The position numbers and the translations under genes are program-made. Shown piece after piece: positions 1 to 8,458 of a stretch of 64,000 nucleotides of DNA. The notes under the pieces are model-generated. The model made no database searches, had not been told where the DNA came from, and saw only the letters and a list, made by a program, of their open reading frames with translations. This DNA is from Ga0077555 sp033764055. Lineage in GTDB: Bacteria > Pseudomonadota > Alphaproteobacteria > Rhizobiales > Hyphomicrobiaceae. Where the stretch lies: assembly GCA_033764055.1 (NCBI GenBank), contig JANRJI010000143.1:1-64000 (forward strand). Reading direction: 5' to 3'. The stretch's first letter is position 1. Each line of letters begins with the position of its first letter.

Positions 1-185
1 TCAACATCAACGGTCTCGCCAACCTGAAGCCCCGCCAGGACCTCACCGTCGACATAACCTACGCCGACGGCACATCGCGGCAGATCTCGGTCCTCTGCCG
101 CATCGATACCGAGGACGAGTTGAGCTACTATCGCCACGGCGGGATCCTGCAGTACGTGCTCCGGAACCTCGCGGCGGCTGCCTGA
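1..185 (+). CDS. acnA: Aconitate hydratase, C-terminal end (partial)
   Basis: This is the last 60 codons of a gene that begins before the window; the reading frame starts at base 3 and ends with TGA at 183-185. The closing residues contain a CRIDT segment and the stretch YYRHGGILQYVLRNL, the hallmark carboxy terminus of AcnA-type aconitases, which interconvert citrate and isocitrate in the TCA cycle using a [4Fe-4S] cluster. The cluster and catalytic residues lie upstream and cannot be checked here. A strong hairpin follows, so the transcript probably ends before the next gene. The family call rests only on this short conserved tail, but the match is very characteristic. Confidence 0.93.
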   Translation, partial: NINGLANLKPRQDLTVDITYADGTSRQISVLCRIDTEDELSYYRHGGILQYVLRNLAAAA

Positions 186-218
186 TCGTCGGTTGCCAGA
201 CCGACCAAGGGACGACGA

Positions 219-246
219 GGCCGGCGGATGTCCGCCGGCCTTTGTC
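219..246 (+). terminator. Intrinsic terminator after acnA
   Basis: A perfect 10-bp GC-rich inverted repeat (arms 219-228 and 231-240, only two bases between the arms, so the real loop must open a pair) is followed by TTTGTCTT. It sits 34 bp after the acnA stop and 138 bp before the next start, as expected for a rho-independent terminator. Confidence 0.75.
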
Positions 247-383
247 TTCCCCGCCGGCCGGGTCCGATCGGACTCACCCTTTCGTGACTCGCAAGTGACC
301 GCCGATGTCGCGATATACGGTGAGATAGCGAGCACGATCTGCCATGGGCTCGGACCGAACCACCAACCAGACACGGCGGTAGG

Positions 384-1163
384 ATGCGCCTCCATTCAGC
401 AACGGTCCTCGCGGGCACCATACTGTTCGGCACCGTTCTTGCCGGCCTCGGCGCAAGTTCGAGTGTCGCCCAGGAGAAGCGGCAGGCTGCCGGAGCCCCA
501 TCACAGATCACGACCGTGCTGGAGCTGTTCACCAGCCAGGGCTGCTCGTCGTGCCCACCGGCCGACGCTCTGATGCATTCGTACGCCGGCCGCAAGGACG
601 TCATCGCCTTGAGCCTGCCCGTCGACTACTGGGACTATCTCGGCTGGAAGGACACGCTCGCCAACCCCAAGTTCTCGGCCCGCCAGCGATACTACGCCAA
701 GGAGCGCGGCGACGGCCGCGTCTACACCCCGCAGATGGTCGTGAACGGGCGCGCCCACGTGAATGGCTCGAGCGCCGCCGCCATCGACGAGGCGATCATC
801 GGCACCCGCGCCGAGATGGCCAGGGAGCACGTCCCCGTCCAAGTGCGCATGGACGGGCACCATATCCTGATCGAGACCGGCGAGGCCCCCACCGGCAGCC
901 CGCATCGCGAGGCCACCATCTGGCTCGTCACGCTCCACAAGGAGACCGAGGTCAAGATCGAGCGCGGCGAGAACCGCGGAAAGACCGTGAAATACTATAA
1001 TGTCGTCCGTGACATGAGTCCGATCGGCATGTGGTCGGGAAAGGCCGGCAAGCTCGAGCTTTCGCGGGACGCGGTTGCCGAGCCCGGCAACGAGCTGTGC
1101 GCCGTCATCCTGCAGATCGGCAAGGCCGGCCCTATCGTCGGCGCGGCAGTGAGCGGGCTCTGA
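384..1163 (+). CDS. Secreted DUF1223 family protein, thioredoxin-like
   Basis: A 259-residue protein with an amino-terminal signal peptide (hydrophobic residues about 6-22, likely cleavage after ASSSVAQ near residue 30). Mature residues 47-61 read ELFTSQGCSSCPPAD, a CxxC-type motif (Cys54 and Cys57) typical of the DUF1223 family, whose fold resembles thioredoxin. Residues 113-122 (VYTPQMVVNG) carry a proline placed like the cis-proline of thioredoxin folds. A periplasmic thiol-disulfide role is therefore plausible, but the family has no firmly established activity. It follows acnA on the same strand, a neighbourhood often seen in Hyphomicrobiales, although a terminator separates the two. Its 3' end faces the minus-strand gene at 1197 with 33 bp between. 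Confidence 0.88.
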   Translation: MRLHSATVLAGTILFGTVLAGLGASSSVAQEKRQAAGAPSQITTVLELFTSQGCSSCPPADALMHSYAGRKDVIALSLPVDYWDYLGWKDTLANPKFSARQRYYAKERGDGRVYTPQMVVNGRAHVNGSSAAAIDEAIIGTRAEMAREHVPVQVRMDGHHILIETGEAPTGSPHREATIWLVTLHKETEVKIERGENRGKTVKYYNVVRDMSPIGMWSGKAGKLELSRDAVAEPGNELCAVILQIGKAGPIVGAAVSGL

Positions 1164-1196
1164 GGCAGGGCCCGCCACACCACGCTTGCCGGACCG

Positions 1197-2312
1197 TCAG
1201 CACTTACCCGTCTCGAAACCGCCGACTCGATGGCTCTTCAGCACCTCGGGCTTGAACACGAGGCCGTGGCCCGGCACCTCGAGCGGCTTCAGCTTACCCT
1301 GTACGGGGACTGCGGGCGTCACCCACAGGTCATCGTTCCAGTCCATGTACTCAAGGTAGTTCGCGTTCGGAATTGAGCAGAGAATGTGCACCATCAGCTC
1401 GTGGAAGCAATGCGGAGCGATGGCGATGCCCCACGTGTCGGCGGTGGCGGCCACCTTGCGCATCTCCGTCAGCCCGCCACGCATCGGGTCGGGCTGCAGG
1501 ATGGGAGTCGAGGGCGTTACGAAGAACGGGCGCATATCGTAGCGGGTGTAGTGCGTCTCGCCGCCGACCACGCGCGTCTTGAGAGCCGCTGCGATCCGCT
1601 GATAGCCGGCGAAATCCTCGCAGACCACAGGCTCCTCGAGCCAATAGATGTCCGCCTCGTCGAGGTAGCGGCCAGCCTGAATGGCGACGTCGGCCGTCCA
1701 GCCCATGTTGACGTCGACCATGATCTCGATGTCGGGACCGAGCGCCTCGCGCATCGCATGCACGTTCTTGACGTCCTCGCGCCAAGGCCGGATGTAGGCG
1801 GTCTGCATCTTGATGGCCGTGAAGCCGTCGCGCGTGAACCGCTTGGCCCGCTCGATCATGCCGTCGCGACCGAGCCCGCGCCAGCAGCCGGAGCCGTAGC
1901 ACTCCACCTCGCCGCGCGCCTTGCCCCACAGGCGATAGAGCGGCAGGCTGGCGCGCTTGCCGACGATGTCCCAGAGCGCGATGTCGACGGCAGATTGACA
2001 GTAGGTGGCGATGCCCATCCGCCCGATCCAGTAGGTGCTCTTCCAGATCGACTGCCAGATGGCCTCGATCTCGGTCGCGTCGCGGCCGATCACGATCGGT
2101 GCGATGACCTCCCTCAGGCACGTGGCCAGGGTCTCGAGGCCGCCGGCCAAGGGTTGCAGATAGCCCATACCCGTGATGCCGCCTCGCGTCATCACCTCGA
2201 GCACGAGCAGCTCGCGTGCGGCGGGCGGCATGATGCCGTTGGCTGGCGGATCGCCAGACCACGGGACGCGAATGAGTGTCGTTTTCAGCCCTGAGATCGT
2301 CGTGTCGGTCAT
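1197..2312 (-). CDS. Mandelate racemase/muconate lactonizing enzyme family protein
   Basis: A 371-residue member of the enolase superfamily, which abstracts a proton next to a carboxylate, usually of a sugar acid or aromatic acid. Metal ligands are recognisable in order: Asp200 (IMVDVN), Glu226 (WLEEP) and Glu252 (GGETH). The general base region shows Lys168 in IKMQ, that is KxQ rather than the KxK of mandelate racemase. Asp275 (QPDPMR) and His301 (APHCFHE) form the expected His-Asp pair. Length is normal and the protein looks intact. The ATG at 2310-2312 is preceded on the minus strand by CGGAGCC. It is divergent from the acyltransferase at 2540. Acid-sugar dehydratase or racemase activity is likely; the substrate cannot be read from sequence. 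Confidence 0.87.
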   Translation of the reverse strand: MTDTTISGLKTTLIRVPWSGDPPANGIMPPAARELLVLEVMTRGGITGMGYLQPLAGGLETLATCLREVIAPIVIGRDATEIEAIWQSIWKSTYWIGRMGIATYCQSAVDIALWDIVGKRASLPLYRLWGKARGEVECYGSGCWRGLGRDGMIERAKRFTRDGFTAIKMQTAYIRPWREDVKNVHAMREALGPDIEIMVDVNMGWTADVAIQAGRYLDEADIYWLEEPVVCEDFAGYQRIAAALKTRVVGGETHYTRYDMRPFFVTPSTPILQPDPMRGGLTEMRKVAATADTWGIAIAPHCFHELMVHILCSIPNANYLEYMDWNDDLWVTPAVPVQGKLKPLEVPGHGLVFKPEVLKSHRVGGFETGKC

Positions 2313-2539
2313 CGCTGGCTCCGCCTGGTGGTCCGCGTTGGTGCGAATTCAGCATGGCATGGTGCACGGGATGCCGGAACACGATCGCCATCGGGCGACA
2401 GATAGATCGACCTCAGACGAGCCGTACATTCATCATGACCGCATCCGGGAGATCGACTGCCCTTGTCGCCAGTGGGTCATCGGCCTAAACGACGGAACCG
2501 AACTTTGCCGTTGCGCATTTATGCGCCGGAGACGTGCAC

Positions 2540-3325
2540 ATGCAGCTGCGCCGTATATCGCCGGCCGCCCGGGCAGCCGATCCCGCGGCACCTCGTATGG
2601 GCTTGCGATCCTGGATCAAGGCGCGCGAGCATCCGTTGGCCAATCTGGTCTACAACGCAGGCTTGCGGGTCCGCGCGTTGCGTGTGCCCCAAGTCAATCT
2701 CGTTCACCGCCCGCTTTACGTGGCCCACCGCGTGATGCGCGAGGCGCTCGGAGAGGTGCTGCGGATCGTCTGGTACACTCCTCTCTTCCAATCGCGGCTC
2801 GAGCGCTACGCACCGGGGCTCCGCGTTTGGGGCGGAGTGCCGCTCGTGATGGGCGATCTCGAGCTTGCGTTCGGCGAGGGTTGCGGCATTTCGGGCCAGA
2901 CGACGTTGGCCGGGCGCTCCGTGGGGAGTCCGTGCCCCCGGCTCGTCGTCGGCGACAACTGCGAGATCGGCTGGCGCACGCAGATCTCGGTCGGCCGGCG
3001 GGTCGAGCTTGGCAACAACGTGTTCATGGCAGCCAACTGCTACCTGGCCGGCTATCCCGGTCACCCGCTCGACCCCGGCGACCGGGCGGCGCGGAAATCC
3101 GACACCGACGACCAGGTCGGCGACATCGTGCTCGAGGACGATGTCTGGCTTGGACATGGCGTCGTCGTGATGGCCGGCGTTCGCATCGGTCGCGGCACAG
3201 TCGTAACCGCTGGCAGCGTCGTGTTTCGCGATCTTCCGCCGGGCGTCATCGCCACGGGGAACCCTGCCCGTCCGTCAGCCATCATTCCCGCTGCTGCTCC
3301 GGCGGCGAGCCCCGGCACCGCATGA
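2540..3325 (+). CDS. Hexapeptide-repeat (left-handed beta-helix) acyltransferase, copy A
   Basis: A 261-residue acyltransferase of the LbH/WcaF-maltose acetyltransferase type, expected to move an acyl group from CoA or a carrier protein to a sugar or polyketide-like hydroxyl. Isoleucine-patch hexapeptide turns run from about residue 105 to 235 (VVGDNCEIG, VELGNNVFM, VWLGHGVVVMAGVRIGRGT). The probable catalytic histidine is His175 in YPGHPLDP, equivalent to the THPLD motif of maltose acetyltransferases. The first 75 residues are basic and lack a membrane segment. I chose ATG 2540 because GGAGA at 2528-2532 sits 7 bases upstream; a GTG two codons earlier is the alternative. It is followed after 13 bp by an acyl-carrier-like gene and then by a close paralogue, an unusual trio. 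Confidence 0.85.
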   Translation: MQLRRISPAARAADPAAPRMGLRSWIKAREHPLANLVYNAGLRVRALRVPQVNLVHRPLYVAHRVMREALGEVLRIVWYTPLFQSRLERYAPGLRVWGGVPLVMGDLELAFGEGCGISGQTTLAGRSVGSPCPRLVVGDNCEIGWRTQISVGRRVELGNNVFMAANCYLAGYPGHPLDPGDRAARKSDTDDQVGDIVLEDDVWLGHGVVVMAGVRIGRGTVVTAGSVVFRDLPPGVIATGNPARPSAIIPAAAPAASPGTA

Positions 3326-3338
3326 CCACGAGAGGATC

Positions 3339-3641
3339 ATGAGCGACCAGATCGAGACCGAGGTGCGCCGGGCCGTAGGGGGCCTGATCGGGATCGGCGC
3401 CGAGAATGTCACGCTCGACGAGGCCCTCGTCGGTCCTGCCGCCCGGCTCAAGTCCCGGGATCTCATCATGCTCGTGCTCGACATCGAGGAGTTTCTCCTC
3501 CGGGAATACAACGCAGAGTTCAATTGGTTCGATGGCGGCGATGCGGCCACGGTGCAAAGCCGGCTTCGCACGGTGGGATCGCTCGTCGACTTCGTGCGCC
3601 AGCGGGCTGCGACGGGCAACGTAGTGCCGAGCCCGGGCTAG
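3339..3641 (+). CDS. Acyl carrier protein-like small protein
   Basis: A 100-residue acidic protein with the helical spacing of an acyl carrier protein. Residues 37-47 (LKSRDLIMLVL) align with the DSL-containing start of helix II, placing Ser39 at the phosphopantetheine attachment point. However, the Asp before it, nearly invariant in classical ACPs, is Lys38. The following IEEFLLREYN resembles the ACP helix II end. It starts 13 bp after the first acyltransferase and lies 94 bp before the second, so co-transcription is likely. Inference: it may carry the acyl group used by the flanking acyltransferases, or be a degenerate, non-modified ACP. No recognised named family; moderately confident of the fold. 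Confidence 0.68.
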   Translation: MSDQIETEVRRAVGGLIGIGAENVTLDEALVGPAARLKSRDLIMLVLDIEEFLLREYNAEFNWFDGGDAATVQSRLRTVGSLVDFVRQRAATGNVVPSPG

Positions 3642-3735
3642 AAGGACTGCAGCTGAATTTAGGATGCTTTCGAGTGTCCCTTGCCGCCGTCGACCTTTGC
3701 GTCGACATCATTCCGGCGAGAGGGCGAGGTGCCCG

Positions 3736-4518
3736 ATGTGCCAGGTGATGCCCATGCAGCAGCGAGGCGAAGCGGTACCGGTTGTCGCCGCAACCGAGCC
3801 GGAAGGCTTCCGAGCGTGGGTGAAAGCCCGCCGGCATCCGGTCGCCCGGGTAATCTACGGCGGCGGGCTTCTCGTGCGAAATTTCCGCGTGCCACCGGTC
3901 AACGTGATACATAGGCCGCTCTACGCACTCGACCGCACCGTCCGAGCCGCGTTCGGCGAGATTCTGCGTATTCTCTGGTACACGCCGCTTTTCCAATCGC
4001 GTCTGGAGCGTCACGCACAAGGCCTGCGCGTCTGGGGCGGCATTCCGCTGATCGTCGGCGACCTGAAGCTGAGCTTCGGTCGCGACTGCGGGATCTCCGG
4101 TCAGACGACCCTGCTCGGGCGCTCCGCCGGCGAGCGTTGCCCGACGCTCATCGTTGGCGACAAGTGCCAGATCGGCTGGCACAACCAGATCGCGGTCGGC
4201 ACCCGCGTCGTGCTCGGCAATCACGTGCTGATGGCGGCCAATTGCTCACTGCTGGGCTATCCCGGACATCCGATCGATCCCATCGCACGCGCCGAGGGCA
4301 AGTCCGATACCGACGACCAGATCGGCGACATCGTGATCGAGGACAACGTCTGGCTTGCGACCGGCGTGACGGTTCTGGCCGGCGTCCGCATCGGTCGCGA
4401 CACGGTGGTCGCGGCCGGCAGCATCGTGACGCGCGACCTGCCGCCCGGGGTAATCGCAGGCGGCATACCCGCCCGGCCGATCAAGACGCTCGAGGAAGCC
4501 GGCGCCCGCCGCAGCTGA
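3736..4518 (+). CDS. Hexapeptide-repeat acyltransferase, copy B
   Basis: A 260-residue paralogue of the acyltransferase at 2540; by eye about two thirds of aligned residues match, including an uninterrupted WYTPLFQSRLER block and the GDxxCGISGQTTL, SDTDDQ and DLPPGVIA segments. Hexapeptide turns occupy about residues 110-240, and the putative catalytic histidine is His178 in YPGHPIDP. In the late turns it has WLATGV where copy A has WLGHGV. The ATG at 3736 is preceded by AGGGCGAGG at 3721-3729; ATG 3748 is a second option. The duplication flanking an ACP-like gene suggests a dedicated acylation step on a polysaccharide, lipid or small molecule. No glycosyltransferase or synthase lies nearby to name the acceptor. 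Confidence 0.84.
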   Translation: MCQVMPMQQRGEAVPVVAATEPEGFRAWVKARRHPVARVIYGGGLLVRNFRVPPVNVIHRPLYALDRTVRAAFGEILRILWYTPLFQSRLERHAQGLRVWGGIPLIVGDLKLSFGRDCGISGQTTLLGRSAGERCPTLIVGDKCQIGWHNQIAVGTRVVLGNHVLMAANCSLLGYPGHPIDPIARAEGKSDTDDQIGDIVIEDNVWLATGVTVLAGVRIGRDTVVAAGSIVTRDLPPGVIAGGIPARPIKTLEEAGARRS

Positions 4519-4619
4519 GCACCCTTTAGAGCGGTGAACGAGGGCCGGAGGCCCGCGATGCGGCGCCCGCTCATCAGGCGTCAGCGGGAACCTCTGCCGG
4601 TCCCCGGCCCTTTCACAGC

Positions 4620-4811
4620 ATGGACCAGGATCAAGCCGACTGGACCGTCTGGACTCTGGCGAGTGCCCTTGCCGATGACCGCTATGTGCTTCGGATGGTG
4701 GCGCCGGGAGAGTTCGAGCTGGTCGAGCTACCGCCTGACGCGCCGATCGACAGGTCGGAACGTCACACCGTGGACGCAGGTGCGGCAGAACACAGGATCG
4801 GGGACGGATGA
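4620..4811 (+). CDS. Hypothetical small acidic protein (weakly supported)
   Basis: A 63-codon ORF in the 477-bp stretch between the acyltransferase and the HyuA-like gene. The product is acidic and protein-like in composition (for example RMVAPGEFELVELPPDAP), with no membrane segment and no motif I recognise. No convincing ribosome binding site precedes ATG 4620, which lowers confidence. Apart from this ORF I see nothing definite in 4519-4995: no hairpin with a T-run and no clear promoter. Confidence 0.3.
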   Translation: MDQDQADWTVWTLASALADDRYVLRMVAPGEFELVELPPDAPIDRSERHTVDAGAAEHRIGDG

Positions 4812-4995
4812 GCCGCGCCCCCGGCGGCGCCGTATCGCATCGCAAGCCCCTGTCGCATGCGCGCAGCCGTGCCCGCGACCCAGCCTCGGCCACCTCATTC
4901 GCGCTTGTAGACATGCCGCCAGCAGCTACTCTGTGACGGCGCAGAGGGGCAATGGCTCCGTCGGCGTAGCGATCGACATGCCGGAGGGGGCCGCC

Positions 4996-7104
4996 ATGAC
5001 AGGAACGACGCGTGCCGCATCGCTCGGCATCGACATCGGCGGCACATTCACCGATATCGTCCACCTCGATCACGCGACCGGCCGCCAGCGCGCAGTGAAG
5101 GTGCTGACGACCCACGTTGATCCGTCGCGCGCCGTCATCGAGGGAGCGCGGGAGCTCCTCGCCCGCCACGGCCTCGAGGCGGGCAGGATCGCGCGCGTCG
5201 TGCATGCGACGACGCTCTTCACCAATGCCCTGATCGAGCGCCGCGGTGCCAGGACCGGCCTCATCACGACACGTGGATTTCGCGACACACTCGAGATCGG
5301 ACGCGAGCGCAAATACGAGCTCTACGATATCGGCATCGAGCCCCCGGCACCGCTGGTGCCGCGCGACCTGAGGCTGGAGGTGGCCGGACGCATCATGGCC
5401 GACGGAAGCGAGCGCACCCCGCTCGCCGCCGCGGAGGTTGCCGCGGCCGCCCGCGCCCTGGTCGAGAGGGATGTCGCCTCGATCGCCATCGGCTTCCTGC
5501 ACGCTTATGCCAACCCGTCGCACGAGATCGCCGCGGCAGAGGTCGTCGCAGCAGTCGCGCCGGGCGTCGCGATCACCCTCAGCCACGAGGTGGCACCCGA
5601 GATTCGCGAGTTCGAGCGCCTGTCCACGGCGGTTGCCAACGCCTACGTCAAGCCGCTGGCGGCCCGTTACATCGGCGCGCTGGCACGGGACCTCACGGGT
5701 ATCGGCATCGAGGCGCCGCTCCTTCTGATGCTGTCCAATGGCGGACTGACGCACGCAGCGGAGGCGATGCGCGTGCCCGTCCAGCTCCTGGAATCGGGCC
5801 CGGCTGCCGGCGCGCTCGTCGCCGGCTATTACGGCGCGCTCGAAGGCGAGAGCCGGCTCCTGGCCTTCGACATGGGCGGCACCACGGCGAAGCTCGCTCT
5901 CGTCGACGATGGCCAGCCGCTCGTCGCCTACGCGTTCGAGGCGGCCCGCCAGAGGCGCTTCACGGAGGGCAGCGGCCTGCCGATCCGCATCTCCACCGTC
6001 GAGCTGATCGAGATCGGCGCCGGCGGCGGCTCGATCGCTCGCGCCGACGAGATCGGCCTGCTGAAGGTGGGCCCCGAAAGCGCGGGCTCGGAGCCGGGGC
6101 CGGCAGCCTACGGCCGCGGCGGCACGGCGGCGACGGTCACCGATGCCAACCTGCAGCTCTCGATCCTCAACCCCGAGACCTTCGCCGGCGGCAGCATCGC
6201 CCTCGACCTGGCGGCGGGAGCCGGCGCCCTGGATCGCCTCGGCGGCTCTCTCGGCCTCGGGCGAAACGCTCTCGCCGCCGGCATCCGCGACATCGTCAAT
6301 GAGAGCATGACCGCCGCCGCCCGCGTCCACATCGCCGAGCGCGGCCGCGATCCCCGCAACTACGCCGTCCTCGCGACCGGGGGAGGTGGTCCGGTGCATG
6401 CCGCCGACCTCGCCCGCAAGCTGGGGGCGACACGCGTGATCTGCCCGCCCGCTGCCGGCGTCGCCTCCGCGCTCGGCCTGATCATGGCTCCAGCTCGCAT
6501 CGATCGCGTGGCCACGATCGGATTCCAGCCGGCGAGCGACGATCTCGCGGACCTGGAGCAGGCATTCCGGCGCCTGGAGACCGACGCCCTGCGGCTCGTG
6601 TCGGAGACCGGCATCGGCAGCGATCGTGCAAGGGTGGCCCGCCTGGCCGACGGTCGTTTCGTCGGCCAGGGCTTCGACCTCGTGATTCCGCTTCCCGAAG
6701 GCCCCTACGACGAAGGCGAACGCGACGCCCAGCGCGCACGCCTCGTCTCCGCTTTCGAGTCGGCCTACCGCGAGAAATTCGCACGTACTCCTCCCAGCGT
6801 CGCCATCGAGTTCATCTCGATCCGCGTCTCGGTGACCGCGCCGGTGCTGGAAACGCCGCCGTCGTCGTTCGAGACAAACCGCACCGGGCAGCCCTTGGCG
6901 AACGAGGGCCGGTGCCGCCTCGTGCATTTCCCAGGTCTTTCAGAGCCGGCCGAGACGGCGATCCTCGACCGCTCTCGTCTCCACGTGGGCATGTGCATCC
7001 AGGGACCTGCGCTCATCGAGGAGGAGACCTCGACGCTGGTCGTCCCACCGGACGCAACGGCAGAGGTCCGGGACTCCGGCACGATCATCGTCACTCTCGC
7101 GTGA
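4996..7104 (+). CDS. Hydantoinase/oxoprolinase family ATPase subunit (HyuA-like)
   Basis: A 702-residue protein of the HyuA/acetone carboxylase-beta/5-oxoprolinase A family, which uses ATP to activate cyclic amides or ketones. Sugar-kinase-like phosphate-binding motifs are present: GIDIGGTFTDIV at residues 11-22 and AFDMGGTTAKLALVDDG near residue 290, with LESGPAAGA near 266 and ATGGGGPVHAADL near 460. Length is normal. Start ATG 4996 is set by GGAGGGG at 4983-4989; an upstream ATG at 4978 lacks a site. A HyuB-type partner would normally follow, but the next gene is an unrelated alcohol dehydrogenase, so this subunit is orphaned here. Activity on hydantoins, oxoproline or another lactam is undecided. 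Confidence 0.86.
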   Translation: MTGTTRAASLGIDIGGTFTDIVHLDHATGRQRAVKVLTTHVDPSRAVIEGARELLARHGLEAGRIARVVHATTLFTNALIERRGARTGLITTRGFRDTLEIGRERKYELYDIGIEPPAPLVPRDLRLEVAGRIMADGSERTPLAAAEVAAAARALVERDVASIAIGFLHAYANPSHEIAAAEVVAAVAPGVAITLSHEVAPEIREFERLSTAVANAYVKPLAARYIGALARDLTGIGIEAPLLLMLSNGGLTHAAEAMRVPVQLLESGPAAGALVAGYYGALEGESRLLAFDMGGTTAKLALVDDGQPLVAYAFEAARQRRFTEGSGLPIRISTVELIEIGAGGGSIARADEIGLLKVGPESAGSEPGPAAYGRGGTAATVTDANLQLSILNPETFAGGSIALDLAAGAGALDRLGGSLGLGRNALAAGIRDIVNESMTAAARVHIAERGRDPRNYAVLATGGGGPVHAADLARKLGATRVICPPAAGVASALGLIMAPARIDRVATIGFQPASDDLADLEQAFRRLETDALRLVSETGIGSDRARVARLADGRFVGQGFDLVIPLPEGPYDEGERDAQRARLVSAFESAYREKFARTPPSVAIEFISIRVSVTAPVLETPPSSFETNRTGQPLANEGRCRLVHFPGLSEPAETAILDRSRLHVGMCIQGPALIEEETSTLVVPPDATAEVRDSGTIIVTLA

Positions 7105-7334
7105 CGTTTCGGGCGACCACCAGTGGCAGCGGCCAGAGCCGCCGCCGCACCCGAGGGGGCGTGGGAGTCGGTTGTCGCCGCCGAGTCTTGCGCGAGAAGG
7201 CCGCAATTGAAAGCATCGGCATTTCTCATTGATCGGATTTCACGATAGCGGAGTGCCTTCGCAATGCCTGCCACCTGCGGCCGGATGCGACCTTCGCACG
7301 CGGCGGGGTGCGTTGCGCGCACCCTGTGGTAGGG

Positions 7335-7346
7335 TTGTCCGGACAA
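7335..7346. promoter_or_regulatory. Perfect 12-bp palindrome, candidate GntR-type operator
   Basis: TTGTCCGGACAA is a perfect inverted repeat 59 bp upstream of the alcohol dehydrogenase start at 7406. The TTGTnnnnACAA form resembles operators of GntR/FCD regulators, which often control small-acid catabolic genes. No such regulator is encoded in this window. Apart from this site the 301-bp gap 7105-7405 shows no gene or terminator. Confidence 0.45.
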
Positions 7347-7405
7347 TCCGGGTAGCCAGCCCTACCGACCGCAGCGCCGACCAACCCGCAAACGGAGAAA
7401 ATCCC

Positions 7406-8458
7406 ATGAAAGGCGTCGTGTTTCTTGGTGATCGCAAGCTCGAGCTGCGCGATTTTCCCGATCCGACACCCGGTCCCCGCGACGTGGTGCTCGAGATCAA
7501 GGCCTCGGGCATGTGCGGCTCCGATCTGCACACCTACCGCGCACCGCCGCCAACACCCGGCACCGTCACCGGCGGCATCAAGCGCGAGGTCGGCACCATC
7601 GCCGGCCATGAGCCCTGCGGCGTGGTCGTCGCGGTCGGCTCGGCCGTGACCGAGCGCGAGGCCAAGATCGGCCAGCGCGTCATGTGCCACCACTACGACG
7701 GTTGCGGCGGCTGCAAGCACTGCCGCGGCGGCTGGACCCAGATGTGTCTCGAAGGCACGGTGGTGTACGGCTCCGGCGGCCACGGCGGCCACGCCAGATA
7801 CATGAAATGCCCCGCTCACACGCTGGTAGCTCTGCCCGACAGCCTGTCCTTCGAGACCGGCGCCGCCATCTCCTGCGGCACCGGGACCGCCTGGGGCGCC
7901 TTGAAGCGCCTGCAGCTCCAGGGCGGCGAGACCATCGCCATCTTCGGTCAGGGGCCCGTCGGCCTCTCGGCGACCCAGCTCGCCGTCGCCATGGGCGCTC
8001 GCGTCATTGCGCTCGACGTGTCGCCCGAGCGGCTTGCTCTCGCCAAGGAGTTCGGCGCCGAGATCGCCATCGACGGCCGCTCAAACGACGTCGTCCAGGC
8101 CATCCGCGACCTGACCCACGGCGAAGGCGCACACAAAACGCTCGACTGCTCGTCGGCACCCGATGCCCGGGCCGCCACCGTCCGCTCGGTGCGCTCCTGG
8201 GGCATCGCCTGCTTCGTCGGCGAGCGCGGCAACGTCACGCTCGACGTGTCGCCGGACATGCTGCGCCGCCAGGTGACGCTGGTCGGCTCCTGGACGTTCT
8301 CGAAGCAGGGCCAGGCCGATTGCGCCGAGCTCGTCGCCGACAAGAAGATCGCCGTCGACAAGCTCTTCACGCATCGCTGGCGGCTCGACCAGGCCGAGGA
8401 GGCCTACCAGCTGTTCGACAAGCAGACGACGGGGAAGGCCGTCATCCTGCCGAGCTGA
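7406..8458 (+). CDS. Zinc-dependent alcohol dehydrogenase (MDR family)
   Basis: A 350-residue medium-chain dehydrogenase/reductase that should oxidise an alcohol with NAD(P). Catalytic zinc ligands are seen as Cys37 (MCGSD) and His68-Glu69 (AGHEP). A structural zinc lobe is formed by Cys100, Cys103, Cys106 and Cys114 (CGGCKHCRGGWTQMC). The nucleotide-binding Rossmann turn is GQGPVG at 181-186, followed by the acidic strand end ALDVS. ATG 7406 has GGAGA at 7394-7398. It opens a same-strand series running to 13153 with a CoA-transferase, a 2-hydroxyacid dehydrogenase and two luciferase-like enzymes, although 452 bp separate it from the next gene. The alcohol substrate is unknown. Confidence 0.9.
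   Translation: MKGVVFLGDRKLELRDFPDPTPGPRDVVLEIKASGMCGSDLHTYRAPPPTPGTVTGGIKREVGTIAGHEPCGVVVAVGSAVTEREAKIGQRVMCHHYDGCGGCKHCRGGWTQMCLEGTVVYGSGGHGGHARYMKCPAHTLVALPDSLSFETGAAISCGTGTAWGALKRLQLQGGETIAIFGQGPVGLSATQLAVAMGARVIALDVSPERLALAKEFGAEIAIDGRSNDVVQAIRDLTHGEGAHKTLDCSSAPDARAATVRSVRSWGIACFVGERGNVTLDVSPDMLRRQVTLVGSWTFSKQGQADCAELVADKKIAVDKLFTHRWRLDQAEEAYQLFDKQTTGKAVILPS

Noticed and set aside
2534..2539. GTG 2534 as start of the first acyltransferase
   Set aside because: It lies only two bases after the GGAGA site, too close for initiation; ATG 2540 is correctly spaced.
4246..6927. An 893-codon minus-strand open frame opposite the acyltransferase and HyuA-like genes
   Set aside because: Its product is Arg/Ala/Asp-rich with no family motif, and the plus-strand genes carry clear conserved motifs. 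It is a by-product of high GC content.
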